This document shows positions 1-7,726 of a DNA stretch of 23,673 bases, one piece after another. The notes below the pieces were generated by a model that made no database searches, was not told the DNA's origin, and was given only the letters and a program-made list of their open reading frames with translations. The first letter of the stretch is position 1. Each line of letters starts with the position of its first letter. Origin of the DNA: Chloroflexi bacterium UBA4733 (GTDB lineage Bacteria > Chloroflexota > UBA4733); assembly GCA_002404055.1 (NCBI GenBank), contig DHIZ01000311.1:1834-25506 (forward strand), in the 5' to 3' direction. Position numbers and translations under genes: made by a program.

Positions 1-1
1 G

Positions 2-667
2 GACGGGAACGGGCGCTGGGCCCGCGCTCGCCGCATGCCGCGACTATTCGGCCACCGCGCCGGCGTCGAAGCGCTGCATCGGGTGGTCGACGCCTGCGGG
101 CGCCTCGGCGTGCCGATGTTGACGGTCTATGCCTTTTCCACCGAGAACTGGACCCGCCCGCAGGACGAAGTGAGCGGTCTGATGCGTCTGCTGGCCGATT
201 CCTTTATCCGCTATCTTGATCGCTTGATCGAAGCAGGCGTGCGCATCCGGCACCTGGGCCGGGCCGACCGGCTGCCGAGTGACCTGTTGGCCCGCATCCG
301 CGAGGCGGAGGCGATCACCGCCGGCAACCAGCGCCTGCAACTGAACGTGGCGCTCAATTATGGTGGTCGCGCGGAGGTCGTCGACGCCATCCGGCGCCTG
401 GCCGCCAGCGGCGCCGATTTGACGCAGGTGACGGAGGACCAGATCACCGCGAATCTGTATACTGCCGGCTTACCGGACCCTGACCTGATCATTCGCACCG
501 GCGGCGAGGTCCGCATGTCCAACTTCCTATTGTGGCAGGCGGCCTACGCCGAGTACTACGCCACCGAGACATTCTGGCCTGACTTCGGTGAGTCGGAGCT
601 GCGCCAGGCGCTGGCGACCTTCGCCGGCCGCCAGAGGCGCTTCGGCGGGGTTGTGGCGAGGACGTAG
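2..667 (+). CDS. uppS: Undecaprenyl diphosphate synthase (cis-prenyltransferase), 5' end missing
   Basis: The enzyme adds isopentenyl units in cis to farnesyl diphosphate, making the C55 lipid carrier for peptidoglycan synthesis. The reading frame is open from the window edge and begins with the family signature DGNGRWA, followed by GHRAGVEAL. The Asp of that signature is the metal/diphosphate-binding residue, so the true start lies only a few residues to about 30 residues upstream. Further family blocks are YAFSTENW, LNVALNYGGR and, near the C-terminus, IIRTGGEVRMSNFLLWQ then YYATETFWPDF. Most homologues have RTSGE with R-L-S; here it is RTGGE with R-M-S, a mild variant. About 221 residues are visible, consistent with a full-length enzyme of 240-260. 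An internal ATG at 35 is not the start, because it falls after the catalytic motif. A small membrane protein gene follows on the same strand. Confidence 0.95.
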   Translation, partial: DGNGRWARARRMPRLFGHRAGVEALHRVVDACGRLGVPMLTVYAFSTENWTRPQDEVSGLMRLLADSFIRYLDRLIEAGVRIRHLGRADRLPSDLLARIREAEAITAGNQRLQLNVALNYGGRAEVVDAIRRLAASGADLTQVTEDQITANLYTAGLPDPDLIIRTGGEVRMSNFLLWQAAYAEYYATETFWPDFGESELRQALATFAGRQRRFGGVVART

Positions 668-696
668 CCGCGTGCCTTTCCCAGGGCAGGACGCGC

Positions 697-702
697 TACA
701 CT
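697..702 (+). promoter_or_regulatory. Candidate -10 box for the 710 gene, possibly giving a leaderless transcript
   Basis: TACACT fits the TAnnnT pattern of a sigma-70 -10 box and lies 7 nt before the ATG at 710. Transcription from it would start at or next to the start codon, so the mRNA would be leaderless. No good Shine-Dalgarno sequence precedes this ATG, which agrees with that reading. The -35 region around 673-679 is poor. The call is inferred from one hexamer and its spacing. Confidence 0.3.
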
Positions 703-709
703 AGACACC

Positions 710-1093
710 ATGTTGCCGACACGCCACGCCGCCATTGGCGCCGCCGCTGCTCTGGCTCTTGCGCCTTGGCTGCGGCGACAGAGCCTGGGCCTCTGGGCGG
801 GTAGCGTCTTCATCGACGTGGACCACTACGCCTGGTATGCGCTGAACGAGCACGACCTCAGCCTGTGGCGAGCCTACCGCTATTTCCGCCAGATACGCGG
901 CGGCAAACGGAAGCTGGCAGGTGACGCCCGCCCGCTGCACGGCCCCGTCAATGTTGCCTGGATGACGCTCCTGGCCTGGCGCTGGCCGGCCTTTCGCCCG
1001 GTCTTTCTGGGCATTGTGCTGCACTCGCTGCTCGACGCCTACGCTGAACGCCGCCTCAATGCCCTATTACCGCTGGCGGTTCGGGCGACGTAG
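710..1093 (+). CDS. Small membrane metal-dependent hydrolase-like protein (YdjM/DUF457-like)
   Basis: This is a 127-residue protein with hydrophobic stretches at about residues 7-20, 27-36, 84-104 and 117-124. Polar metal-ligand-like residues sit between them: Asp36, Asp38 and His39 in FIDVDHY, His77 in PLHGP, and His105 with Asp109 in HSLLDAY. Spaced His/Asp residues in a short multi-spanning protein are typical of the 'membrane-bound metal-dependent hydrolase' (YdjM/DUF457) group, whose substrates are mostly unknown. The start ATG at 710 is preceded by a -10-like TACACT only 7 nt upstream. The gene ends 5 bp before a large palindromic repeat that separates it from the convergent trpA. The family call rests on the motif pattern only; another small membrane protein family is possible. 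Confidence 0.6.
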   Translation: MLPTRHAAIGAAAALALAPWLRRQSLGLWAGSVFIDVDHYAWYALNEHDLSLWRAYRYFRQIRGGKRKLAGDARPLHGPVNVAWMTLLAWRWPAFRPVFLGIVLHSLLDAYAERRLNALLPLAVRAT

Positions 1094-1098
1094 GCACA

Positions 1099-1215
1099 CC
1101 CGCCCGGCGACTGAAGTCGCGGGCTAAACTACGCGAAGTCCGCCTACGCGGACTCCTTCAGCCGCCGAAGGGCGGCTTCGCTTCTGGTAGCCCGCGACTT
1201 CAGTCGCCGGGCGGG
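1099..1215. repeat. Cloverleaf-type palindromic repeat, copy A
   Basis: The element has two perfect 28-bp inverted arms, 1099-1126 and 1188-1215, containing the core GACTGAAGTCGC. Two smaller hairpins lie between the arms: AGTCCGC/GCGGACT with loop CTAC, and AGCCGCC/GGCGGCT with loop GAAG. Folded, it forms a long stem with two side hairpins. A second copy with almost identical arms lies at 15546-15672. It fills the gap between the convergent 710 gene and trpA, so it could act as a bidirectional transcription barrier. It has no U-tract and no coding capacity. Confidence 0.9.
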
Positions 1216-1229
1216 CGGAGCCGCACCAC

Positions 1230-2039
1230 CTACCGGGCCGTGACAAGGGTGGCGCCTTCATTCAGTGCATGGACAAACCGCTCCGCCGCTGCTACTCGGT
1301 CCGGCGCCGGTGTCTGCTCCAGCAGGCTGACCAGAGCACTACCGACCACTGCCCCATCCGCGTAGCGCCCGACATCGCGTACCTGCTCGGCTGTGCTGAT
1401 GCCGAAGCCGGCGGCGATCGGTAATGCGGTGTGGCGACGCACGCGTTGGAAGAACTCAGGTAGGTCCGCGGGCAGGGTATTGCGTGCCCCGGTGACGCCG
1501 CGCACCGTCACACAGTAGACGAAGCCGGAGGAGCGCCGCCCGATCAGCGCCAGCCGTTCCTCGCTGCTGTTCGGGGCTGCCATGAATACCAGGTCAAGGC
1601 CGCAGCGTTCGGCCAGGGGACCGATCTCGTCTGCCTCCTCCGGCGGCAAGTCAGGCACGATCAGCCCGGCTACGCCAGCATCGCGCGCCTCAGCGCACAG
1701 GCGGTCCAGACCGTATTGAAGAAACGGGTTGTAGTAGCCCATCAGCAGCAGGGGGATATCGGCGCGTGCCGCGCTGGCCCGGGCGAGGCGCAGGCAATCT
1801 GCTAGCGTGACGCCGTTTGCCAGCGCGCGCTGACCGGAGCGCTGGATGACCGCGCCGTCGGCGGTCGGGTCGGAAAAGGGGATGCCCAGCTCGACCATCG
1901 CCGCGCCGCCGCGGGCCAGCGCCGCCACCAGTTCCGGCGTGTCTTCCCGTTCGGGAAAGCCGGCGGTGACGTAGGGGATGATGGCGGTACGCCCGGCGGC
2001 GCGGGCGTGGGCAAAGGCTGTCTGAATTGCGCCTGGCAT
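1230..2039 (-). CDS. trpA: Tryptophan synthase alpha subunit
   Basis: TrpA cleaves indole-3-glycerol phosphate to indole and glyceraldehyde 3-phosphate and channels indole to TrpB. The 269-residue product has the usual family length. It contains IPYVTAGFP, then ELGIPFSDPTADG with the catalytic Glu and Asp, LLLMGYYNP, GLIVPDLPPEE, and the phosphate-binding region with GVTGAR and IAAGFGIST. The reading frame stays open 189 bases further upstream inside trpB, but homology begins at the ATG at 2037-2039 (MPGAIQTAFAHAR), so that start is chosen. It follows the trpB stop by 4 bp. It is the last gene of the operon and ends 14 bp before the palindromic repeat, where transcription probably stops. Confidence 0.96.
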   Translation of the reverse strand: MPGAIQTAFAHARAAGRTAIIPYVTAGFPEREDTPELVAALARGGAAMVELGIPFSDPTADGAVIQRSGQRALANGVTLADCLRLARASAARADIPLLLMGYYNPFLQYGLDRLCAEARDAGVAGLIVPDLPPEEADEIGPLAERCGLDLVFMAAPNSSEERLALIGRRSSGFVYCVTVRGVTGARNTLPADLPEFFQRVRRHTALPIAAGFGISTAEQVRDVGRYADGAVVGSALVSLLEQTPAPDRVAAAERFVHALNEGATLVTAR

Positions 2040-2043
2040 CACT

Positions 2044-3246
2044 TTATTCTTCCATTCCGAGCGCGCGCAGGACGGTCGGCATATCCTTGTCGCCCCGCCC
2101 GGAGAGGTTGACAAGGACGGGGCCGTCGCGCAACTGTTCGGCAGCCTCCGTGACCCAGGCGAGGGCGTGGGACGATTCCAGGGCCGGCAGGATTCCTTCG
2201 CTGCGCGCCAGAAGCAAGAAGGCGTCAAGCGCCTGCTGATCGGTGACAGCGACGTAGCGAGCGCGTCCGCTATCCTTCAGCGCGCTGTGCTCCGGTCCAA
2301 CACCGGGATAGTCCAGGCCGGCGGAGATGGAATGGGTCTCGCGCACCTGGCCGTCGGGCGTCTGGAGCAGATAGCTGCGCGCGCCGTGGAGCACGCCGAC
2401 CGTACCCGCCACCAGGGTGGCCGCATGCGCGCCCGATTCCAGGCCGCGCCCGGCTGCCTCCACCCCGGTCAGCCCCACCGCAGCGTCGGCCAGGAAGCCG
2501 GCGAAAATGCCTATGGCGTTGCTGCCACCACCGACACAGGCGACGACGTGCGCGGGCAGCCGGCCGGTCAGTTCCAGTATCTGCCGGCGGGCCTCCCGGC
2601 CGATAACCGCCTGGAACTCCCGGCAGATCAGCGGGTAAGGGTGTGGTCCCGCCACCGTGCCGAAGATGTAAAAGGTGTTGTCGACGTTGGCGGCCCAGTC
2701 GCGCATCGCTTCGTTGATAGCATCCTTCAGCGTCCGGCTGCCGCTGTCTACGGGCCGTACCTCAGCACCGAGCAGCCGCATGCGCTGCACATTGGCGTGC
2801 TGGCGCACGACATCCTCGCTGCCCATGTAGACGACGCAATCGAGACCCAGCATCGCCGCGGCGGTCGCCGTTGCCACGCCGTGCATGCCGGCGCCGGTTT
2901 CGGCGATGACGCGCGGCTTGCCCATGCGCTCCGCCAGCAGCCCCTGTCCCAGCGCGCTGTTGATCTTGTGCGCTCCGGTGTGCGCCAGGTCTTCCCGTTT
3001 CAGGTACAACTCGAGGCCGAGGCGGCGGGAAAGCCGCCGTGCCGGATAGATCGGCGTGGGCCGCCCCACGTACTCTTTGAGCAAACTGTCCAGGCGCGCG
3101 CGAAAGGCCGGATCGGCCTGGGCGTCGTAGAACGCTTGCTCAATTTGCTCCAGGACGCCGATGAGCAATTCGGAAACGTATCGTCCCCCGTAGGAACCAT
3201 AGTAGCCGCGCCGCGCCGCAGGAGCCGGCTCCGTCACAACAGTCAT
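2044..3246 (-). CDS. trpB: Tryptophan synthase beta subunit
   Basis: TrpB condenses indole with L-serine using pyridoxal phosphate. The 400-residue product begins [17 protein letters not shown]; the [11 protein letters not shown] block is typical of the N-terminus. The PLP lysine is Lys94 in [11 protein letters not shown], and the catalytic Glu is Glu116 in AETGAG. Further landmarks are GPHPYP, the phosphate-binding [32 protein letters not shown] and NLSGRGDKD. An upstream extension of 117 codons is open but lies inside trpF. The ATG at 3246 overlaps the trpF stop as ATGA, so the two genes are probably translationally coupled. One oddity is that the serine-carboxylate loop, normally GAGQHG, reads GAGMHG here (Met121). 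Confidence 0.96.
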   Translation of the reverse strand: MTVVTEPAPAARRGYYGSYGGRYVSELLIGVLEQIEQAFYDAQADPAFRARLDSLLKEYVGRPTPIYPARRLSRRLGLELYLKREDLAHTGAHKINSALGQGLLAERMGKPRVIAETGAGMHGVATATAAAMLGLDCVVYMGSEDVVRQHANVQRMRLLGAEVRPVDSGSRTLKDAINEAMRDWAANVDNTFYIFGTVAGPHPYPLICREFQAVIGREARRQILELTGRLPAHVVACVGGGSNAIGIFAGFLADAAVGLTGVEAAGRGLESGAHAATLVAGTVGVLHGARSYLLQTPDGQVRETHSISAGLDYPGVGPEHSALKDSGRARYVAVTDQQALDAFLLLARSEGILPALESSHALAWVTEAAEQLRDGPVLVNLSGRGDKDMPTVLRALGMEE

Positions 3247-3968
3247 GCAGTTGCTCCCTTCGCGGCCGCCACAAAAGCGGCAATGCGGGCGCTGTCCTGA
3301 GCGCCGTTCTTCTCCACACCCGAGCTGACATCCACACCGTCCGGGCGAACCGCCGCGATGGCGCCGCCAACGTTCTCCGGCGTCAGCCCTCCCGCAAGGA
3401 ACACCGGAGGCCGCACCGGCAAATCCGTGACGGCGCGAGCGATGCGCCAATCGAGCAGTGTGCCGCCGCCACCCCAGCCGGCCGAAGACGGCTCCAGCAA
3501 GACCGCATGTAGGCGGCTTGTAGGGGCAGGCCCCCGTGCCTGCCCTCCTCCGTACTCCATCTGCGAACGCTGTGCGGGTATCCGGAAGGGCAGGCACGGG
3601 GGCCTGCCCCTACCGGGATCGGCATGCTGCATCGCCTCGGGGCGATACGCCTTGATCGCCGGACGGTTCAGCGCCTTTATCACCTCCATCGGCTCGTCCC
3701 CGGATAACTGAATCAGGTCTAACCCGCAGGCACTCGCCACCGCGTTCATTTCCTCCACCGCCTGATTGACAAACACGCCGACCGCTCGCACGGCTGATCG
3801 ACCGCGTAGCCCGGCGAGGATGGCTGTGATCTGGGCAGGCGAGACGTAGCGGCGAGCCGGTGGGTAGCAGATGAAGCCGAGCAAGTCGGCGCCGGTATCG
3901 ACCGCCGCCTGGGCGGCTTCCAGCGTGCGGACGCCGCAGATCTTCACCAGCACCGCATGGTCAGACAC
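3243..3968 (-). CDS. trpF: Phosphoribosylanthranilate isomerase with a palindrome-encoded insert
   Basis: TrpF isomerises phosphoribosylanthranilate to CdRP through an Amadori rearrangement. Family landmarks are VKICGVRT (the Lys/Cys start of strand 1), [52 protein letters not shown] and the terminal [12 protein letters not shown] with the catalytic Asp. The product is 241 residues, against about 200-215 normally. The excess is a Pro/Gly/Arg-rich stretch of about 31 residues after [14 protein letters not shown], encoded by the palindromic repeat at 3520-3613. It falls between strands 5 and 6, in the helix-5 region on the outside of the barrel. The frame is open throughout and the downstream catalytic residues survive, so the enzyme may still work. 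The start is GTG at 3966-3968, which overlaps the trpC stop by 8 bp; the stop overlaps trpB by 4 bp. Confidence 0.93.
   Translation of the reverse strand: MSDHAVLVKICGVRTLEAAQAAVDTGADLLGFICYPPARRYVSPAQITAILAGLRGRSAVRAVGVFVNQAVEEMNAVASACGLDLIQLSGDEPMEVIKALNRPAIKAYRPEAMQHADPGRGRPPCLPFRIPAQRSQMEYGGGQARGPAPTSRLHAVLLEPSSAGWGGGGTLLDWRIARAVTDLPVRPPVFLAGGLTPENVGGAIAAVRPDGVDVSSGVEKNGAQDSARIAAFVAAAKGATA
3520..3613. repeat. Palindromic element inserted in trpF
   Basis: Two perfect 27-bp inverted arms, 3520-3546 and 3587-3613, surround a 40-bp centre. Each arm is itself a hairpin: GGGCAGGC (3524-3531) pairs with GCCTGCCC (3538-3545) across a CCCCGT loop. The whole is therefore two mirrored hairpins, as in REP/BIME-type elements. 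It is a different family from the repeats at 1099 and 15546. It lies inside trpF and is read through in frame on the minus strand. No clear target-site duplication is visible. Confidence 0.9.
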
Positions 3969-4752
3969 GGGCAGCCCGACCAGCCTGCACCAGCTCGGCC
4001 AGCGCGGCGAGTGGATCGTCGGACGTGACGAGCGCCTCCCCGACGAGTGCAGCGTTGACGCCCCATTCGCGCAAGCGGCGGATATCGTCCGCGTTGCGGA
4101 TGCCGCTCTCGCTGACGACTGTGCAGCCGGCGGGTAGGTAGCCCATCAGCCGCTCGGTCGTTTCCAGATCCACTGAAAAGTCTTCCAGGTTGCGATTGTT
4201 GATGCCGATGATGGTGGCCTCGGCGGCCAGCGCCCGATCTGCCTCTGCCGGCGTGTGTACTTCCACCAGCGTAGCGAGGCCGACACTCTCCGCCATGGCT
4301 TGCAGATGGTTGAGCTCGCGTTGGTCCAGGATGGCGGCGATCAGTAACACGGCGTCGGCGTCGTTCGCTCGCGCCTCCAGCACCTGATAGCCGTCGATGA
4401 TGAAATCCTTGCGCAGGACGGGAATATCGACGAGCGCACGGGCCTGGCGCATGTCGTGGATGCTGCCCTGGAAAAAGTGCTTCTCGGTAAGCACGGAAAT
4501 CGCCGCAGCGCCGGCTTCTTCATAGGTCTGGGCGAACCAGCGGTGGTCAAGGTCGGCCCGCAGGAGGCCCTTGATGGGGGAAGCGCGCTTGATCTCGGCG
4601 ATGACGCGGACTTCTCCCTCCCGTCTGAGGGCGGCGGCAAAGTCGCGCACGGGCGGCTTCTCGGCGATCATCGTGCGGATGAGCCGGTCCGGCACGCGCC
4701 GGGTGCGCTCCATGTCCTGGCGGCGGCGGACGACGATGGCGTCCAGAATCAT
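3961..4752 (-). CDS. trpC: Indole-3-glycerol-phosphate synthase
   Basis: TrpC closes the indole ring by decarboxylating CdRP to indole-3-glycerol phosphate. The 263-residue single-domain protein matches the stand-alone family length. Its blocks are VIAEIKRASPIKG (catalytic Glu and Lys), AAAISVLTEKHFFQGS, PVLRKDFIIDGYQVLEAR (catalytic Lys), DADAVLLI, IGINNRNLEDF, VVSESGI and AALVGEALV. The usual SPSKG reads SPIKG here. The ATG at 4750-4752 overlaps the trpD stop as ATGA. The TGA stop lies within the trpF start region, giving an 8-bp overlap. TrpC and TrpF are separate proteins here, unlike the fused enzyme of enteric bacteria. Confidence 0.96.
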   Translation of the reverse strand: MILDAIVVRRRQDMERTRRVPDRLIRTMIAEKPPVRDFAAALRREGEVRVIAEIKRASPIKGLLRADLDHRWFAQTYEEAGAAAISVLTEKHFFQGSIHDMRQARALVDIPVLRKDFIIDGYQVLEARANDADAVLLIAAILDQRELNHLQAMAESVGLATLVEVHTPAEADRALAAEATIIGINNRNLEDFSVDLETTERLMGYLPAGCTVVSESGIRNADDIRRLREWGVNAALVGEALVTSDDPLAALAELVQAGRAARV

Positions 4753-5759
4753 GCGTCGCCTCCGAAGGCTATCACGCGGTCCAGGGTGGCGGCGGCGGCG
4801 CCGGAGGTAATGGCTTCGCGAGCGCGGGCTATTCCCTGGGCGATGGTCGGCGCGACGTCGGCGGCGTAGAGTGCCGCGCCGGCGCCGAGCAACACCACAT
4901 CCAGTTGGGACCCGGCGTCGCCGGCCAGGATGCTGTGGGTTATCGCCACGTTCGTCGCCACATCACCGCCCTTGAGCGCCGCCGGGTCGCATCGTCGCAG
5001 GCCAAACTGCTCCGGCGTCACGACGTAGCGTTGCACATCATTTCCCCGAATCTCCCAGACCGCGCTGACGCCGGTGAGCGTCAACTCGTCCATGCTACCG
5101 TCGCCGCATACCACCAGGGCGTGGTCCGTACCCAGCAGGGCCAACGCTCCGGCGAGCTTTTCGCCCGTGTTCTTGTTGGGGACCCCGAGGAGCTGATGGC
5201 GGGCGGACGCCGGATTGCTGAGCGGTCCGAGCAGGTTGAAAGCGGTGCGCACGCCAATCTCCCGGCGCAGCGGCGCGGCGAAGCGCATCCCAGGGTGATA
5301 GAGCGGGGCGAACATGAAGCCGAAGCCCGTTGCGGCGATGCTGGCCGCCACACGCTCAGGTCCAAGCTGGATGTTGACGCCGAGACCTTCCAGCACATCG
5401 GCACTGCCGCAGACGCTGCTCATGGCACGGTTGCCATGCTTGGCGACGGGTTGGCCAGCCGCCGCCACCGCCAGCGCGGCAACTGTGGATATATTGAAGG
5501 TCTGTGCACCGTCACCGCCAGTGCCGCAGGTGTCGACGACAGCGGTGTGCGTCTTGACGGGCGTGACGTGCGCGCGCATGGCGGTGGCAAAGCCGGCCAG
5601 TTCCTCCGCTGTCTCGCCCTTCAAGCGCAGCGCCAGCATGAGGGCGCCGAACTGGGCCGGCGTTGGCGTGCCTTCCATGATTTCCAGCATGACCGCCTCC
5701 GCCTCGTCCCGCGAGAGTGAGTTCCCGTCAACGACGTTGACGATTGCTTCACGAATCAT
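4749..5759 (-). CDS. trpD: Anthranilate phosphoribosyltransferase
   Basis: TrpD transfers phosphoribose from PRPP to anthranilate. The 336-residue product carries VDTCGTGGDG (the PRPP/anthranilate loop), FNISTVAALAVAAAG, KHGNRAMSSVCGSADVLE, FMFAPLYHPGMR, GVRTAFNLLGPLSNPA and the metal-binding GDGSMDELT. The frame is open 58 codons further upstream, but the homology starts at the ATG at 5757-5759 (MIREAIVNVV). That ATG overlaps the trpG stop as ATGA. The stop likewise overlaps the trpC start by 4 bp. The preceding GGTAAG-like sequence, inside trpG, is a modest ribosome binding site, so coupling to trpG translation probably matters. Confidence 0.96.
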   Translation of the reverse strand: MIREAIVNVVDGNSLSRDEAEAVMLEIMEGTPTPAQFGALMLALRLKGETAEELAGFATAMRAHVTPVKTHTAVVDTCGTGGDGAQTFNISTVAALAVAAAGQPVAKHGNRAMSSVCGSADVLEGLGVNIQLGPERVAASIAATGFGFMFAPLYHPGMRFAAPLRREIGVRTAFNLLGPLSNPASARHQLLGVPNKNTGEKLAGALALLGTDHALVVCGDGSMDELTLTGVSAVWEIRGNDVQRYVVTPEQFGLRRCDPAALKGGDVATNVAITHSILAGDAGSQLDVVLLGAGAALYAADVAPTIAQGIARAREAITSGAAAATLDRVIAFGGDA

Positions 5760-6361
5760 GAGCTTACCTCCGTTGCTACCACTGCCGGGATCGCCAAAAA
5801 TTGCCGCAGGATATCCTTGCCGCGCGGTGTGCCGATGCTCTCCGGGTGGAACTGGATGCCGTGCGTGGGAAAGTCGCGATGGCGGATGCCCATCACCAGC
5901 CCATCGGCCGTCCAGGCATTGACCAGGAGACAATCGGGGAGGTACACCTGCTCACCCAACAGTGAGTGATAGCGCATGGCCTCCAACGGCGAGGGCAGGC
6001 CCTGGAAGAGTCCGCTCCCGTCGTGCGTCACCGCCCAGACTTTGCCGTGGACGGGATAGGGCGCGCGCGTCACCCGCCCGCCGTAGACGTGAATGATGCC
6101 CTGATGCCCCAGACACACCCCCAGGATCGGCACATCGGGACCAAGTTGACGGATGACCTCCGTACACACGCCGAAGTAGCGAGGGTCGTCCGGCGAGCCG
6201 GGCCCGGGCGAGATGACGATGCGCTCCGGTCGGGCGGCACGGATATCCGCCAGCGTGACCTCGTCGTTGCGCACCACCTCCGGGGCGGCGCCGAGTTCCC
6301 CAAGGTATTGGTAGAGGTTATAGGTGAATGAGTCGTAGTTGTCGATGACCAGCGTTTTCAT
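5756..6361 (-). CDS. trpG: Anthranilate synthase glutamine amidotransferase component
   Basis: This is a class I glutamine amidotransferase subunit that supplies ammonia to TrpE. The 201-residue protein has the full triad: nucleophile Cys83 in GVCLGHQ, and His172 and Glu174 in FHPES. IDNYDSFTYNL at the N-terminus and SPGPGSPDDP (oxyanion region) are typical. It does not carry the TrpD fusion found in enteric bacteria. Such TrpG subunits may also serve PabB in folate synthesis; that is possible here, but no pab gene is in view. The start overlaps the trpE stop as ATGA, which suggests one-to-one production of the two subunits. Confidence 0.96.
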   Translation of the reverse strand: MKTLVIDNYDSFTYNLYQYLGELGAAPEVVRNDEVTLADIRAARPERIVISPGPGSPDDPRYFGVCTEVIRQLGPDVPILGVCLGHQGIIHVYGGRVTRAPYPVHGKVWAVTHDGSGLFQGLPSPLEAMRYHSLLGEQVYLPDCLLVNAWTADGLVMGIRHRDFPTHGIQFHPESIGTPRGKDILRQFLAIPAVVATEVSS

Positions 6362-7722
6362 AAGGCAGCACGTTCCACGGCCCGGCGAACGCCGGCGCCC
6401 TTGTTCTCCACTTCCTGGTACTCCGTTTCTACCTGGGAGTCGTAGACGATGCCGCAGGCGGCTTGAGCCCAGGCAGCGTCACCGTTGGCAAAGAAGCTGC
6501 GGATGGCGATGGCGAAGTAGCAATCGCCGCTGAGCGAGAAGTAGCCAACCGAACCGGAATAGGGGCCGCGGCCCTCCTTCTCCACCCGGTTGATGATTTT
6601 CATGCTTTCAATCTTGGGCGCGCCGGTGACGGTGCCGGCCGGCGACGACACTGCGTAGACGTCGAACATATCGTGTCCCGGTGCCAGCCGGCCTTCCACG
6701 TCGGTGACAATGTGCTGGACGTGGCTGAACTTGAGCAGGTACATCAGGCGACGCACCTGCACACTGCCGAAGCTACAGATGCGTCCAGCGTCGTTGCGGG
6801 CAAGATCCACCAGCATCATGTGCTCAGCGCGCTCCTTGGGATCGTCCAACAGTTCCCGCGCCAGCGCGTCATCCTCCTGCGCCGTGGCGCCGCGGCGACG
6901 CGTGCCGGCGATGGGGATGATCTCCATCAGTTCCCGCTCCATGCGCACGACGATCTCCGGACTGGAGCCGATCAGCTCCCGATCATCGAACTTCAGGTAG
7001 AACATATGCGGCGAAGGGTTGAGCTCGCGCAGAGCCAGGTAGATCGGTAACTTGGACCCCGCCACTTTGTAGCGAAATTTGCGCGAGACCTGCACCTGGT
7101 AAGTGTTGCCCGCCTGTATTTCGGCCATTACCTCGGCAAACTGGCGCTGATGCTCCTCGTACGTCACGTTGCTGCCCAGGTAATCAACAGTCGGCGGCTG
7201 CAATCCTGCGATGCCGGCCGCCTCGTCGGCCAGCGCGCCCTCCAGCAAGGCCGAACGGTCCTCCTTCAGGTAAAAGTAGTGGGTGTCGCCGTTGAGCCGG
7301 TTGTAGATGAGGCCGTCCAGAAAAAGTCCAAACTCGAAGTCGGGGAAGTCCGTCGGCTGAAACTGCAAACTCGGCTCAAAGTAACGGCTGGCCTCGTAGG
7401 AGAAGTAACCGACCAGGCCGCCGCAGTAGCCGGGCGTCGGCAGTCGCTGGCGGCCGATCAGGTCACGCAGCGCCGTGTAGGGGTCGGCGGTGTCCTGCCG
7501 CACACCGTCAACGTACAGCGCGTGCTCTTTGGCGAGAATGTGGTGCTCCGGCGCGAAGCCGATGATCGAGTAACGCGCCACACGCTCGTTGGCCTCCAGC
7601 GACTCCAGCAGGAAGACTTTGTCGAAACGCTGGGCCAGACGTACAAAGGCGTCGATGAAGGGGATGGCCAGCGCCACTGGTCGCGTGTGAAAGCTAAGGC
7701 CAGGCGGAATCAGTGTTGCCAT
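6358..7722 (-). CDS. trpE: Anthranilate synthase component I
   Basis: TrpE makes anthranilate from chorismate and is the first committed step. The product is 454 residues from the ATG at 7722. A GTG directly before it (7725) would add one residue, but GAAGGA at 7730-7735 is spaced 7 nt from the ATG, so the ATG is chosen. The N-terminal domain has FLLESLEANERVARYSIIG, where the LLES motif forms part of the tryptophan feedback site. The chorismate-binding domain shows SSPEIVVR, PIAGTRRRG, DDPKERAEHMMLVDLARND, SHVQHIVTDVEG, PAGTVTGAPK and RGPYSGSVGYF. It is the first gene of the operon, directly behind the T-box leader. Feedback inhibition by tryptophan is likely from the motif but not shown. 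Confidence 0.96.
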   Translation of the reverse strand: MATLIPPGLSFHTRPVALAIPFIDAFVRLAQRFDKVFLLESLEANERVARYSIIGFAPEHHILAKEHALYVDGVRQDTADPYTALRDLIGRQRLPTPGYCGGLVGYFSYEASRYFEPSLQFQPTDFPDFEFGLFLDGLIYNRLNGDTHYFYLKEDRSALLEGALADEAAGIAGLQPPTVDYLGSNVTYEEHQRQFAEVMAEIQAGNTYQVQVSRKFRYKVAGSKLPIYLALRELNPSPHMFYLKFDDRELIGSSPEIVVRMERELMEIIPIAGTRRRGATAQEDDALARELLDDPKERAEHMMLVDLARNDAGRICSFGSVQVRRLMYLLKFSHVQHIVTDVEGRLAPGHDMFDVYAVSSPAGTVTGAPKIESMKIINRVEKEGRGPYSGSVGYFSLSGDCYFAIAIRSFFANGDAAWAQAACGIVYDSQVETEYQEVENKGAGVRRAVERAAL

Positions 7723-7726
7723 CACG

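Noticed and set aside
2167..3300. A 377-codon open frame on the plus strand opposite trpB
   Set aside because: It is a GC-rich antisense shadow. trpB is unmistakable on the other strand, and the plus-strand product resembles no protein family and is Gln/Arg/His-rich.
3247..3597. N-terminal extension of trpB by 117 codons
   Set aside because: The extension lies in trpF and has no TrpB homology. The ATG at 3246 has the ATGA overlap and the normal family start.
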